Shown here piece by piece: positions 8,880-17,578 of a stretch of 64,000 nucleotides of DNA. The stretch comes from Streptomyces sp. 840.1. Its GTDB lineage: Bacteria; Actinomycetota; Actinomycetes; Streptomycetales; Streptomycetaceae. The position numbers were made by a program, and so were the translations under genes. The notes under the pieces were generated by a model. It was given only the letters and a program-made list of their open reading frames with translations, searched no databases and was not told the origin of the DNA. The DNA lies in contig NZ_RJUU01000001.1 in assembly GCF_003751445.1 (NCBI RefSeq), positions 2,671,001 to 2,735,000 on the forward strand. The letters are read 5' to 3'. Position 1 is the stretch's first letter; every line of letters starts with the position of its first letter.

Positions 8880-10007
8880 GTGGCTGAATCCAGCGCACGG
8901 GATCGTTTGCAGGCCGTCGGGCCCAAGCGGGGCGGACCGCTGATCGTGACCGAGGATGTGGATCTGCTCGACGACCTGCTGAGGCTGTGTGCGGCCGCCG
9001 GTGCGGAGCCCGAGGTCCATCACACGCTGCCGGACCGGCGGGGCAGCTGGGAGCGGGCTCCCATGGTTCTCGTCGGGGACGACGCGGCGCAACGCTGCCG
9101 TGGGGCGGTCCGCCGGCGAGGTGTGATGCTCGTCGGGCGGGACCAGGACGCACCCGACGTCTGGCGCCGAGCCGTGGAGATCGGGGCCGAATACGTGCTG
9201 CGGCTGCCCGATTCGGAGAACTGGCTGGTCGATCAGATCGCCAATGCCACGGAAGGTGTCGGCAGGCCGGCACTCACCGTCGGGGTGATCGGCGGCCGGG
9301 GTGGCGCCGGTGCGTCCACGCTTGCCTGCGCGCTCGCGGTGACCGCGGCGAGGAGCGGTCGGCGGACCATGCTGATCGACGGTGACCCACTGGGCGGCGG
9401 CATCGATGTGCTGCTCGGAGGTGAACGTGCGGAGGGTATGAGGTGGCCTGATTTCGCCCATTCCAAGGGGCGAGTCGGCGGCGGCGCCCTGGAGGAGTCG
9501 CTGCCCGCGCTGCACGGGCTGCGGGTGCTCAGCTGGGGCCGCGACGACTGGGTGGTCATCCCGCCGCAGGCGATGCAGGCGGTCCTGGCTGCGGCGCGGA
9601 GGCTCGGTGGGGTGGTGGTCGTCGATCTGCCGCGTCGTGTCGACGAGGCGGTGGCCGAGGCTCTTGCCCAACTGGATCTCGGGCTTGTGGTGGTGCCCGG
9701 GGAGCTGCGGGCCGTCGCGGCAGCGAAACGCGTGGCGTCGATGGCGGGGATGGTGCTCGACGACATCCGGGTGGTGGCGCGCGGGCCGTACGCGTCAGGC
9801 CTCGACGAACAGTGGGTGGCGCACGCCATGGGGCTGCCACTGGCCGGCGAACTCCCTTTGGAGCACGGTTTGCTGGCTGAACAGGACGCGGGGGAACCGC
9901 CCGGCGGGAGCGCCCGCGGGCCGCTTGCCAGGTTCTGTTCGGCCTTCTGGGACCGGGTGTTCGCAGGTGAAGGCGTCGCAGGTCCCGCTGCCGGAGGTGC
10001 CTCATGA
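8880..10007 (+). CDS. CpaE-like ATPase of the Tad pilus locus (septum-site-determining family)
   Basis: 375 aa. An N-terminal region of about 120 residues resembles a receiver-like CpaE domain without clear phosphorylation residues. From about residue 130, GVIGGRGGAGASTLACALA is a Walker A-like P-loop in which the usual signature Lys is replaced (GGAGAST), followed by TMLIDGDPLGGGIDVLLG (A' Asp) and VVVVDLPRRV. The family is the actinobacterial helicase/secretion-neighbourhood CpaE type; the M. tuberculosis relative is Ssd (Rv3660c). The GTG at 8880 has GAAGGGGG upstream; a GTG at 8859 is the alternative. The stop overlaps the tadA start by 4 bp. Confidence 0.85.
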   Translation: MAESSARDRLQAVGPKRGGPLIVTEDVDLLDDLLRLCAAAGAEPEVHHTLPDRRGSWERAPMVLVGDDAAQRCRGAVRRRGVMLVGRDQDAPDVWRRAVEIGAEYVLRLPDSENWLVDQIANATEGVGRPALTVGVIGGRGGAGASTLACALAVTAARSGRRTMLIDGDPLGGGIDVLLGGERAEGMRWPDFAHSKGRVGGGALEESLPALHGLRVLSWGRDDWVVIPPQAMQAVLAAARRLGGVVVVDLPRRVDEAVAEALAQLDLGLVVVPGELRAVAAAKRVASMAGMVLDDIRVVARGPYASGLDEQWVAHAMGLPLAGELPLEHGLLAEQDAGEPPGGSARGPLARFCSAFWDRVFAGEGVAGPAAGGAS

Positions 10008-11152
10008 CAGAGGCGCTGCTCGACGCCGTTAGGCAGCGGCTGGCGCAGAGTGGAGCGGCGCCGACCCCGGCCGGGGTCGCGGCCGCGCTGCGGGCACAGG
10101 GCCGACTGCTCGGGGACGCCGAAGTCCTGCGTGCGGCCGATGAGTTGCGCGGAGAACTGATCGGGGCCGGGGTGCTGGAGCCCCTGCTCGCGGATCCGGC
10201 GGTCACCGATGTGCTCGTGTCCGCGCCCGACCGGGTCTGGGTGGATCGGGGCCGCGGCCTCGAACTCACCGGGGTGACCTTCGCCGACACGGCGGCGGTG
10301 CGCAGGCTCGCACAGCGGCTCGCCGCCGTGGCGGGGCGGCGACTGGACGACGCCAGGCCCTGGGTGGACGCGCGGCTTCCGGACGGGACACGCATGCACG
10401 CGGTGCTGCCGCCTGTGTCGGTCGGATCGACCTGTCTGTCGTTGCGGGTGGTCCGGCCCAAGGCCTTCTCACTGGGCGAACTGGTCGCGGCAGGGACGGT
10501 TCCACCGGGTGGCGACCGGGTGTTGCGTGCGCTGGTGGAGGCCCGGGTCTCCTACCTCATCAGCGGGGGGACGGGCGCGGGGAAGACGACGCTCCTCGCG
10601 AGTCTGCTGGGCTTGGTGGGGGAGCGGGAGCGGATCGTGCTCGCCGAGGACTCCGCCGAGTTGCATCCGGACCATCCGCACGTCGTACGGCTGGAATCGC
10701 GTCCCGCCAACCAGGAGGGCGCCGGGCGGGTGACGCTCCGGGACCTGGTGCGACAGGCCCTGCGCATGAGGCCCGACCGGCTGGTGGTCGGGGAGGTGCG
10801 AGGGGCGGAAGTAACGGAGTTGCTGGCTGCTCTGAATACCGGCCATGAGGGCGGCTCAGGAACGGTTCACGCGAACGCGGCCGAGCATGTCCCGGCCCGG
10901 CTGGAGGCGTTGGGGACAGCGGCGGGGCTGGACCGGACGGCACTTCACAGCCAGTTGGCCGCGGCGCTGTCCGTCGTGGTTCATCTCGCACGGGACCGGG
11001 CCGGGCGGCGCCGGATCGCCGAGATCCAGGTGCTGGAACGGGATGCGGCGGGGCTCGTGGTGACCGTGCCGGCACTGCGGTGGAGTGCGGACGGATTCGA
11101 GCGGGAGCGGGGCTGGGAGCGGCTGCGGTCACTGATCGGGGGTGAGCTGTGA
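10004..11152 (+). CDS. tadA: TadA/CpaF-type secretion ATPase
   Basis: 382 aa hexameric traffic ATPase expected to power Flp pilin assembly at the membrane. [18 protein letters not shown] near residue 187 is Walker [11 protein letters not shown] is the Asp box, [14 protein letters not shown] is Walker B, and [14 protein letters not shown] is the His box, so all type II/IV secretion ATPase motifs are intact. The ATG overlaps the preceding stop (ATGA), and the next gene starts within its stop, so the operon is translationally coupled. Confidence 0.95.
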   Translation: MTEALLDAVRQRLAQSGAAPTPAGVAAALRAQGRLLGDAEVLRAADELRGELIGAGVLEPLLADPAVTDVLVSAPDRVWVDRGRGLELTGVTFADTAAVRRLAQRLAAVAGRRLDDARPWVDARLPDGTRMHAVLPPVSVGSTCLSLRVVRPKAFSLGELVAAGTVPPGGDRVLRALVEARVSYLISGGTGAGKTTLLASLLGLVGERERIVLAEDSAELHPDHPHVVRLESRPANQEGAGRVTLRDLVRQALRMRPDRLVVGEVRGAEVTELLAALNTGHEGGSGTVHANAAEHVPARLEALGTAAGLDRTALHSQLAAALSVVVHLARDRAGRRRIAEIQVLERDAAGLVVTVPALRWSADGFERERGWERLRSLIGGEL

Positions 11153-12030
11153 CCGGCGGCGCGGAGGTGGGGATGCCGGAGGCAGTGCGCGCGGCGGCGC
11201 TGTGCGCGGGGGCGGCGGCATGGCTGGTGGTGGCCGGTCGGGATCAAGGGAGGCGGAGAGCAAAGGTGTTGCTGGCCGTGGAGGCTGCGGAATCACCCCT
11301 GGGGGAGCGCTGGGACTGCGGCCGGAGGCGGCTCAAGGTGTGGCTGATGGGGCGCCGCGAGTTGCTGTGCCTGCCGGTGGCTCTGGTTCTGGGGGTCCTC
11401 GGTGAGTCGTGGCTGCCGCTGGCTGCGGGGGCGGCAGCGGTGCCACTGGTGCGGCGATGGCTGCGGAGAAGGGAGTTACGCAAGGGCCGGGAGCGGCGGG
11501 TCGACGGGGTGGTGTCTCTGTGCGGTGCGGTGGTGGGTGAGTTGAGGGCCGGCCGTGAACCGGGGCAGGCGCTGCTCGTCGCTGTTCGGGGGACGGGGGT
11601 GCTGGGAGTGGCCGAGGCGGGGGTTTCGGCGGCGGCGCAGTTCGGGGGCGATGTCCCGGGAGCACTGAGGCAGGCGGCGGGCGAACCGGGCCTGGACGGG
11701 CTCGCGGGAATGGCCGCCTGCTGGCGGGTGGCGGTGGACGGCGGGGCCGGACTCGCGGCCGGTCTGGACCGGCTGGAGAGCGCGTTGCGGGCCGAGCGCC
11801 GGCGTAGGGAGGACCTGCGGGCGCAACTGGCCGGGGCGTGGGCGACGGTCGCGGTGCTGGCTCTGTTGCCGGTGCTGGGCATGGGGCTTGGTGCCGCGCT
11901 CGGCGCAGAGCCGTTGAGGGTGCTGCTGCACAGTACGGCCGGGTTGGTCTGCCTGGTGACGGGTGGAGCGCTGGAGGCGGCGGGTCTGCTCTGGGCCGGT
12001 CGGATCGTCCGGGCGGGAGAAGCCCTGTGA
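11149..12030 (+). CDS. tadB: TadB-type pilus assembly membrane protein
   Basis: 293 aa with a GTG start inside the tadA stop (GTGA). There are hydrophobic segments near residues 10-25, 75-100 and two at the C-terminus (WATVAVLALLPVLGMGLGAALG and LLHSTAGLVCLVTGGAL). The cytoplasmic middle (VDGVVSLCGAVVGELRAGREPGQAL) matches the type II secretion F domain. TadB and TadC form the membrane platform on which TadA works. The gene overlaps the next start by 4 bp. Confidence 0.88.
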   Translation: MTGGAEVGMPEAVRAAALCAGAAAWLVVAGRDQGRRRAKVLLAVEAAESPLGERWDCGRRRLKVWLMGRRELLCLPVALVLGVLGESWLPLAAGAAAVPLVRRWLRRRELRKGRERRVDGVVSLCGAVVGELRAGREPGQALLVAVRGTGVLGVAEAGVSAAAQFGGDVPGALRQAAGEPGLDGLAGMAACWRVAVDGGAGLAAGLDRLESALRAERRRREDLRAQLAGAWATVAVLALLPVLGMGLGAALGAEPLRVLLHSTAGLVCLVTGGALEAAGLLWAGRIVRAGEAL

Positions 12031-12872
12031 GCGCGGGGGTCGGTGACGTCGCCCACCGGGTGGGGGCTGTCGCGTTGGCGGCTTGGGTGTGCACCCAGTT
12101 GGTGCTCGCCCTGAGCCGTCGACGGACGGGGCGGCGGGTGCGGCGCAGGGGAGCGGTGTTTCTGGCGGTGGACGAGCGGGCAGCGGTGGGTCCTCGCGGC
12201 GGGGTCAGGGCTGTCGGCCGGGTCCCGCGACGGATCGGGCGGCTGGTGGCAGGTGTTCCGGCGGGACAGTGGGCGGCGGCGCTGGGTGCCGTGTCGGCGG
12301 GCTGGGTTCTGCTGGGCGGCCTCTTGGGCTGGGCGGTTGGCCTGGTGGCGGGGTACGGCGCCTGGCGGTGGCAGCGGGCTCGGCCGGGAAAGGCGCCGCG
12401 CGCAGCGGCTCGGGAGGCGGTGAATGCCGCGGAGGCCGTACGCCGGCTTCCGCTGGCCGCTGACCTGTTGGCAGCCTGCATCTTCGTCGGGGCCGGTCCG
12501 CGAGAGGCGGCGGAGGCGGTGGGTGAGTCGCTGGGCGGGCCGGTCGGTGAGCAACTGGCCCGGACGGCGGCGGAGATCCGGCTCGGCGGGGACCCCGCCG
12601 TCGCCTGGGGGAGGTTCGGGGAGATACCGGGCGCTGCCGAGCTGGCCCGTTGCCTGGATCGGGCCGCCGCGACCGGCGCTCCGGCGGCGGAGCCGGTTTC
12701 CCGGCTGGCCGAAGCGATGCGGGCCGAGCGGTCCAGCGCGGCGGTGGCGCGTGCGCAGAGAGCCGGCGTCCTGATCACCGCGCCCGTCGGGCTCTGCTTC
12801 CTTCCCGCTTTTCTCACGGTGGGGGTGGCGCCCGTGGTGATCGGTCTGGCGACGGGGCTGCTGAACCACTGA
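12027..12872 (+). CDS. tadC: TadC-type pilus assembly membrane protein
   Basis: 281 aa, GTG start inside the tadB stop. LLAACIFVGAGPREAAEAVGESLGGPVGEQL is the T2SS F-domain core, and the last 25 residues (LITAPVGLCFLPAFLTVGVAPVVIGL) form the typical terminal membrane hairpin. It is the partner of TadB. An 81-bp, noticeably A+T-richer gap separates it from the pilin gene, so the pilin may have extra regulation. Confidence 0.85.
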   Translation: MSAGVGDVAHRVGAVALAAWVCTQLVLALSRRRTGRRVRRRGAVFLAVDERAAVGPRGGVRAVGRVPRRIGRLVAGVPAGQWAAALGAVSAGWVLLGGLLGWAVGLVAGYGAWRWQRARPGKAPRAAAREAVNAAEAVRRLPLAADLLAACIFVGAGPREAAEAVGESLGGPVGEQLARTAAEIRLGGDPAVAWGRFGEIPGAAELARCLDRAAATGAPAAEPVSRLAEAMRAERSSAAVARAQRAGVLITAPVGLCFLPAFLTVGVAPVVIGLATGLLNH

Positions 12873-12953
12873 CGCACCAAAAGAGCCCAAATGCGATGAG
12901 TGCCTCAATTAGTAGCTCGATTTCAGCAGAAAACTGTCTCATGGGGGTTTGAA

Positions 12954-13154
12954 ATGAAACGCAAAGTAACGGTTTGGGTGCGGAGTCTGGTACGCGCGGC
13001 TCGGGCGGACAGCGGAATGACGACGTCCGAATACGCGGTGGGGACGATCGCCGCCTGTGCGTTCGCTGCGGTGCTCTACAAGGTGGTCACCAGTGCACCG
13101 GTCATGGCGCAGTTGCAATCACTGCTGAAGGACGCTCTCGATGCGAAGTTCTGA
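12954..13154 (+). CDS. flp: Flp-type pilin (DUF4244)
   Basis: 66 aa. MKRKVTVWVRSLVRAARADSGMTTSEYAVGT: after a basic leader, the sequence G-M-T-T-x-E-Y followed by a hydrophobic helix (AVGTIAACAFAAVLYKVV) is a pilin processing site and assembly helix, with the conserved Glu-Tyr pair of Flp pilins. This is the predicted structural subunit of the pilus. The start at 12954 has GGGGGTTTGAA upstream. Its last 14 bp overlap the next gene. Confidence 0.88.
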   Translation: MKRKVTVWVRSLVRAARADSGMTTSEYAVGTIAACAFAAVLYKVVTSAPVMAQLQSLLKDALDAKF

Positions 13155-13557
13155 CAGCGGCGCAGCAGTGGCGTCGGATCCCGGGGAACGATCGGGGCGG
13201 GTGGGGCCGGGGGGCGACAGTGGAGCGGTGACGGCGGAGGCCGCCATGGTGATTCCGGTGCTGGTGGTGTTCACCCTCGCCCTGGTGTGGGCCCTGATGG
13301 CCTCGTCGGCCCAGATCCGGTGCGTGGACGCGGCCAGGGCCGGTGCGCGAGCGGCGGCCCGCTCCGAGCCGGAGGCCCAGGTGCGGGAGGCCGCCCTTTC
13401 GGCGGCGCCGGACCGTGCGGGGGTCGACGTGCGACGTGACGGGGCGCTGTGGCGGGTCCGGGTGACCGCGCCGACCCCGGGCCCCGGGGGCCTGGGCGTC
13501 ACGCTGAGAGCGGAGGCCGTGGCGTCTGCCGAGGACACGGTGGGGGCGGCGCCGTGA
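13141..13557 (+). CDS. TadE-like pilus assembly protein (minor pilin)
   Basis: 138 aa. A short polar N-terminus is followed by DSGAVTAEAAMVIPVLVVFTLALVWALMA, the TadE pattern of Glu before a single membrane helix. The remainder is a small extracytoplasmic domain. It starts inside the flp gene and ends by overlapping the next gene (GTGA), so it is part of the same coupled operon. Confidence 0.85.
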   Translation: MRSSDSGAAVASDPGERSGRVGPGGDSGAVTAEAAMVIPVLVVFTLALVWALMASSAQIRCVDAARAGARAAARSEPEAQVREAALSAAPDRAGVDVRRDGALWRVRVTAPTPGPGGLGVTLRAEAVASAEDTVGAAP

Positions 13558-14075
13558 TGCGGGCGGGGCGGCGGGTGCCGGACGTGTGGCTGCAGGGCCT
13601 CTGCGCGCGCTACAGGGGCCGCGAGAGGCGGGACCGGGGGCTGGCCACTGTCTGGGCTGCGGTGGCCACGGTGACGCTGTGCACGGTGTTTGCCGTGGTG
13701 CTGGCGCTCGGGCAGGTGGTGGTGGCCCGGCACCGGGCCGGAGGCGCGGCCGACCTGGCGGCCCTGGCGGCGGCTGACCGGGCCTTGGACGGAGCAACGG
13801 CGGCCTGCCGGGCGGCCCAGCAGGTTGCCGGGGCGCAGGGGGCGCAAGTGGTGCGGTGCGCCGTGCAGGGGGAGATCGCCGATGTGGTGGCCCGGGTGCG
13901 TGTGGGTCCCTACGCCCCGAAGGTCAGGTCCCGGGCAGGGCCGGCGACTGCGGTTCCTGTGGCTACGGGGCCGTCGGGGGGCCCGGAGCGCTCGGCGAGT
14001 CCGGGGAGCCCGGAGGGGCGTGCGGTTCGGGGTGCTCGGATTGCTCGGGAGGTGCCGATCGGAGGAGCTCGGTGA
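13554..14075 (+). CDS. Second TadE-like protein (Rv3654c type), C-terminus overlaps the helicase gene
   Basis: 173 aa. RDRGLATVWAAVATVTLCTVFAVVLALGQVVVARHRAGGAADLAALAAA is the helicase/secretion-neighbourhood TadE-like signature with one membrane helix. The normal domain ends at about residue 130 (VRVGPYAPKVRSRA). The last 40 residues are Pro/Gly/Ser-rich and read through the antisense of the helicase 3' end, giving a 113-bp coding overlap. The GTG at 13554 sits in the preceding stop; an ATG follows at 13557. Confidence 0.8.
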   Translation: MMRAGRRVPDVWLQGLCARYRGRERRDRGLATVWAAVATVTLCTVFAVVLALGQVVVARHRAGGAADLAALAAADRALDGATAACRAAQQVAGAQGAQVVRCAVQGEIADVVARVRVGPYAPKVRSRAGPATAVPVATGPSGGPERSASPGSPEGRAVRGARIAREVPIGGAR

Positions 14076-16494
14076 GCAGGCGCACCGCGCCGCGTTTGTG
14101 CAGCGGTTCGTTGCCGTTGCCGCACTTCGGGGACTGGATGCAGGACGGGCACCCCGCATCGCACTCGCAGGAGGCGATGGCCTGACGCGTGGCGGTCAGC
14201 CAGCCGCGCGCGGTGTGGAAGGCGCGTTCGGAGAACCCGGCACCGCCGGGGTGGCCGTCGTACACGAAGACCGTCGGCAGCAGGGTGTCCGGATGCAGCG
14301 GTACGGACACGCCGCCGATGTCCCAGCGGTCGCAGGTGGCGAAGAGCGGCAGCATCCCGATCGACGCGTGCTCGGCGGCGTGCAGCGCGCCGCCCAGGAT
14401 CTCCGGGTTGATCCGGGCGGAGTCGAGCTGGTCCTGGGTGACCGTCCACCACACGGCGCGGGTGCGCAGGGTGCGGGGCGGAAGGTCCAGTTTGGTCTCG
14501 CCCAGCACCTCACCGCTGATCAGCTTGCGACGCAGGAAGGAGACGACCTGGTTGGTGACCTCCACGGAGCCGTAGCAGAGCCGCCCGTCGCCCCACGGGA
14601 CCTCGGTGTCGGTCTCCAGGACGGCGATGGCGGTCGTGTCGCGTGCCGTCGTGGAGTACGGCGGACTCGCCTCCTCGACCAGTGCCGCCGAGTCGTCGAG
14701 GTCCAGCTTGCGGACCAGATACGTGCGGCCCTGATGGAGGTGGACGGCGCCCTCGTGGACGGCGGTGTGGGCGGCGGACTCGTCGACGGTGCCAAGCAGC
14801 CGCCCGGTGCCCTCCTCGACGATCTGGACGGGGCGGCCGCCCTCGCCCCGGATGTCGGTAAGGTCGGCGGCCCGTTCGCGCCGGGTCCAGTGCCAGCCCG
14901 ACGCCCGTCTGCGGAGCAGCTTCGCGGATTCCAGCTGCGGCAGCAGGCCGGTGGCGGCGGGGCCGAAGAGGGCCAGGTCGGGTTCGGTGAGCGGCAGCTC
15001 CGCCGCGGCGGCACACAGATGGGGGGCCAGGACGTACGGGTTGTCAGGATCGAGGACGGTCGACTCCACGGGCTGCTGGAACAGCGCCTCGGGGTGGTGG
15101 ACGAGGAAGGTGTCCAGCGGGTCGTCGCGGGCCACCAGGATGGCGAGGGCGCCCTGTCCCGCGCGTCCCGCACGGCCGGCCTGCTGCCAAAGCGAAGCCC
15201 TCGTGCCGGGGTAGCCCGCTATGACGACGGCGTCCAGGCCGGAGACGTCGATGCCGAGCTCGAGGGCGGTCGTGGCGGCCAGGCCGAGCAGCTGACCGGA
15301 GTGCAGGGCGCGTTCCAGGGCTCGGCGCTCCTCGGGGAGATAGCCCCCGCGGTAGGCGGCCACGCGGGCGGGCAGGGAGCGGTCGATCTCGGCGAGGCGT
15401 TCCTTGGCGATGACGGAGATGAGCTCGGCGCCCCGCCGGGAGCGTACGAAGGCGACCGAGCGCACACCCTGCACGGTGAGGTCGGTGAGCAGGTCCGCGG
15501 TCTCCGCCGTGGCGGTGCGGCGCACGGGAGCACCCTTCTCGCCGTGCAGCTCGGTCAGGGGCGGCTCCCACAGGGCGAAGACCAGTTCGCCGCGCGGGGA
15601 GGCGTCATCGGCGACCTCGACGACCGGGAGGCCGGTGAGGCGGCCCGCCGCGGCCGAGGGCTCGGCCGCGGTGGCGGAGGCCAGGAGGAACACGGGATCG
15701 GCGCCGTAACGGGCGCACAGGCGGCGGAGCCGGCGCACCACCTGGGCGACGTGGGAGCCGAAGACACCCCGGTAGGTGTGGCACTCATCGATGACGACGT
15801 AGCGCAGGGCGCGCAGGAAGGAGGACCAGCGGGGATGGGACGGGAGTATCCCGCGGTGCAGCATGTCCGGGTTGGTGAGGACGTAGTTGGCGTACTGGCG
15901 TACCCACTCGCGTTCCTCTACGGGGGTGTCGCCGTCGTAGACCGCAGGACGGATCGCGTTGCCCAGCGGGGTCGCGAGTTCCTTCACCGAGCGCCTCTGG
16001 TCGGCGGCCAGGGCCTTGGTGGGCGCGAGGTAGAGGGCGGTCGTGCCACGGCCGTTAGGTGCCTCGGAGCCGTCCAGGAGGGCGCTGAGGACCGGGGCGA
16101 GGTAGGCCAGCGACTTGCCGGAGGCGGTGCCGGTGGCGATGACGACCGACTCGCCGTCCAGCGCGTGCTCCGCAGCTGCCGCCTGATGGGCCCAGGGGTG
16201 ATCGATTCCGGCGCGCTGGATGGCCGCGATCACTTCTGGGCGGATGCGATCGGGCCAGACCGCATGAGTTCCCGTACGCGGGGGCAGGTGCTCCGTATGA
16301 GTGATGCGCGCAGCCCGGTCCGCCCTTGCGGCGAGCCGGTCGAGGACCACGTCCGGAGAGGGGCGGGAACCCCCGCTCTCGGGCGGTCGACTGGGGCGGT
16401 GATTCTTGGCCATCGGCACCGAGTGTGTCACTGGCGAGGCGGACAATGGTCCCAAGGCGTCGTGCATGGCAGCTGGTAAGTGATTGAATGCCAT
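13963..16494 (-). CDS. DEAD/DEAH-box helicase with C-terminal Zn-type cysteine cluster (YprA/DUF1998 type)
   Basis: 843 aa. HPWAHQAAAAEHALDG (Q-like), VIATGTASGKSLAYL (Walker A), TNPDMLH, VIDECHTYRG (DECH Walker B), LLASAT (motif III), and GLAATTALELGIDVSGLD with QQAGRAGRAGQ (motifs V and VI) give a full SF2 helicase. The C-terminal part has CECDAGCPSCIQSPKCGNGNEPLHK, four Cys typical of this YprA-like family. It lies next to Tad genes across actinobacteria, although its role there is not established. The ATG at 16494 is chosen by recalled conservation (MAFNHLPA); 16413 is an alternative. Confidence 0.88.
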   Translation of the reverse strand: MAFNHLPAAMHDALGPLSASPVTHSVPMAKNHRPSRPPESGGSRPSPDVVLDRLAARADRAARITHTEHLPPRTGTHAVWPDRIRPEVIAAIQRAGIDHPWAHQAAAAEHALDGESVVIATGTASGKSLAYLAPVLSALLDGSEAPNGRGTTALYLAPTKALAADQRRSVKELATPLGNAIRPAVYDGDTPVEEREWVRQYANYVLTNPDMLHRGILPSHPRWSSFLRALRYVVIDECHTYRGVFGSHVAQVVRRLRRLCARYGADPVFLLASATAAEPSAAAGRLTGLPVVEVADDASPRGELVFALWEPPLTELHGEKGAPVRRTATAETADLLTDLTVQGVRSVAFVRSRRGAELISVIAKERLAEIDRSLPARVAAYRGGYLPEERRALERALHSGQLLGLAATTALELGIDVSGLDAVVIAGYPGTRASLWQQAGRAGRAGQGALAILVARDDPLDTFLVHHPEALFQQPVESTVLDPDNPYVLAPHLCAAAAELPLTEPDLALFGPAATGLLPQLESAKLLRRRASGWHWTRRERAADLTDIRGEGGRPVQIVEEGTGRLLGTVDESAAHTAVHEGAVHLHQGRTYLVRKLDLDDSAALVEEASPPYSTTARDTTAIAVLETDTEVPWGDGRLCYGSVEVTNQVVSFLRRKLISGEVLGETKLDLPPRTLRTRAVWWTVTQDQLDSARINPEILGGALHAAEHASIGMLPLFATCDRWDIGGVSVPLHPDTLLPTVFVYDGHPGGAGFSERAFHTARGWLTATRQAIASCECDAGCPSCIQSPKCGNGNEPLHKRGAVRLLTELLRSAPPEQSEHPEPHAPPGSPDSPSAPGPPTAP

Positions 16495-16572
16495 CGCGGC
16501 TGGCGATCCGTCCCCTGGCTCCGCCGGGGAGACCGAGGGGCGACCGCTCGATAGCAAGGTGCTGGAGGATCC

Positions 16573-16926
16573 GTGGACCTGTCCTTGTCGACTCGCAATG
16601 TGTCCGGCCCTGGTGGCGACCGTACGGTCGTCGAGGTCGGTGGCGAGATTGATGTGTATACCGCGCCCAAGCTGCGCGAGCAGTTGGTCGAGTTGGTGAA
16701 TGACGGCAGCTACCACTTGGTTGTCGACATGGAAGGCGTCGACTTTCTCGACTCCACCGGCCTCGGCGTGCTCGTGGGCGGCTTGAAGCGTGTGCGGGCC
16801 CATGAGGGCTCGTTGCGCCTGGTCTGCAACCAGGAGCGCATTCTCAAGATTTTCAGGATCACCGGTCTCACCAAGGTGTTCCCGATTCACACCACGGTCG
16901 ATGAGGCCGTCGCGGCAACCGACTGA
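16573..16926 (+). CDS. bldG: Anti-anti-sigma factor BldG
   Basis: 117 aa STAS-domain protein needed in Streptomyces for aerial growth and antibiotic production. [35 protein letters not shown] and [19 protein letters not shown] are near-identical to BldG as I remember it. The Ser in DSTGLG is the site phosphorylated by partner kinases. The GTG start has GGAGGATCC upstream, an excellent ribosome site. It is divergent from the helicase gene across only 78 bp. The anti-sigma gene follows after a long structured intergenic region. Confidence 0.95.
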   Translation: MDLSLSTRNVSGPGGDRTVVEVGGEIDVYTAPKLREQLVELVNDGSYHLVVDMEGVDFLDSTGLGVLVGGLKRVRAHEGSLRLVCNQERILKIFRITGLTKVFPIHTTVDEAVAATD

Positions 16927-16939
16927 CGGTCGGCTCGCG

Positions 16940-16967
16940 GTCGGACCGGCTCAAGGGCCGGTCCGGC
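16940..16967 (+). terminator. Hairpin immediately after bldG
   Basis: GGACCGGC at 16943-16950 pairs with GCCGGTCC at 16957-16964 around TCAAGG, and the stem extends by a few more pairs. It lies about 15 bp after the bldG stop and could produce a bldG-only transcript. Confidence 0.6.
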
Positions 16968-17041
16968 GGTAGCGGTGCAGCCGGACCGGCGGGTGCCGTC
17001 GACAGCTTCGGAGGAAGACTGCCGAGGTTGTGACGGAGGCC

Positions 17042-17073
17042 TGTCGGACAGCCGATGATTCGGCTGTCCGACA
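17042..17073. terminator. 14-bp perfect hairpin TGTCGGACAGCCGA / TCGGCTGTCCGACA
   Basis: Arms at 17042-17055 and 17060-17073 surround the 4-nt loop TGAT. This is a very stable structure and a likely second terminator or RNA-stability element. No T-tract follows. Confidence 0.7.
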
Positions 17074-17250
17074 TCGGTACGACGTCAATCCTGACGTCGG
17101 CCCGTCACCCGTTCGGTGGTCGCCGGCTGATCTATTTTGCCGGTCTTATCGTCGGCCCGGTTGCTGGCCGGTCGCTCACGCGATCGGGTCAGCCGACGGT
17201 TGTCGGAGCCATCGGCTGCCGGATCAGCCATCGGCCCGGATCAGCTGCAA

Positions 17251-17379
17251 GCCGTCAGCTGTCAGCTGTCAGTCGTCAGCCGTCGGTCGGCAGATGTCGG
17301 AGCGGCCTTTGGGCGTCGGATCAGCCGTCAGCTGTCAGCTGTCAGCCGTCAGCCGTCAGCCGTCAGCCGTCAGCCGTCA
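17251..17379. repeat. Two arrays of a heptanucleotide repeat (GCYGTCA)
   Basis: Array 1 (17251-17285) reads GCCGTCA, GCTGTCA, GCTGTCA, GTCGTCA, GCCGTCG. Array 2 (17324-17379) holds eight perfect-phase units: GCCGTCA, GCTGTCA twice, then GCCGTCA five times. The ordered mix of GCC and GCT variants is the same at the start of both arrays, so one probably arose from the other. Confidence 0.9.
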
Positions 17380-17578
17380 GGATCGGCCGGCGGAGGTCGG
17401 GTCGGCGGTTGAACTTCGGCCGTACAACATCCGTCGGGCGGCTGTCCGGTGGATGCCGGGCAGATGCGTCGGCCGGCGGTTTCCGGTCGGTCGGCGGTGA
17501 CCGGAGTATGAAGAGCCAGGAGAGCCGGGCCATCCGTCCGGTTCCTGGGTGCACACACGTACGTTCGAGGGGGATCGC

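Larger units (their letters stand above)
16927..17578. promoter_or_regulatory. 650-bp structured intergenic region between bldG and its anti-sigma gene
   Basis: No gene is supported here. In order it holds a hairpin just after bldG (16940-16967), a 14-bp perfect hairpin (17042-17073), an 8-bp palindrome CGACGTCA/TGACGTCG (17080-17099), and two arrays of 7-bp repeats (17251-17285 and 17324-17379). Words such as GTCGGCC and GATCAGCC related to the repeats are spread through the rest. The repeat length is not a multiple of three, which argues against coding. Confidence 0.7.

Noticed and set aside
13690..16479. Long plus-strand frame opposite the helicase
   Set aside because: The helicase motifs on the minus strand are unambiguous; the plus frame is low-complexity Gly/Val/Gln.
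17251..17379. Heptamer arrays as a CRISPR
   Set aside because: Units are only 7 bp with no spacers and no cas genes nearby.
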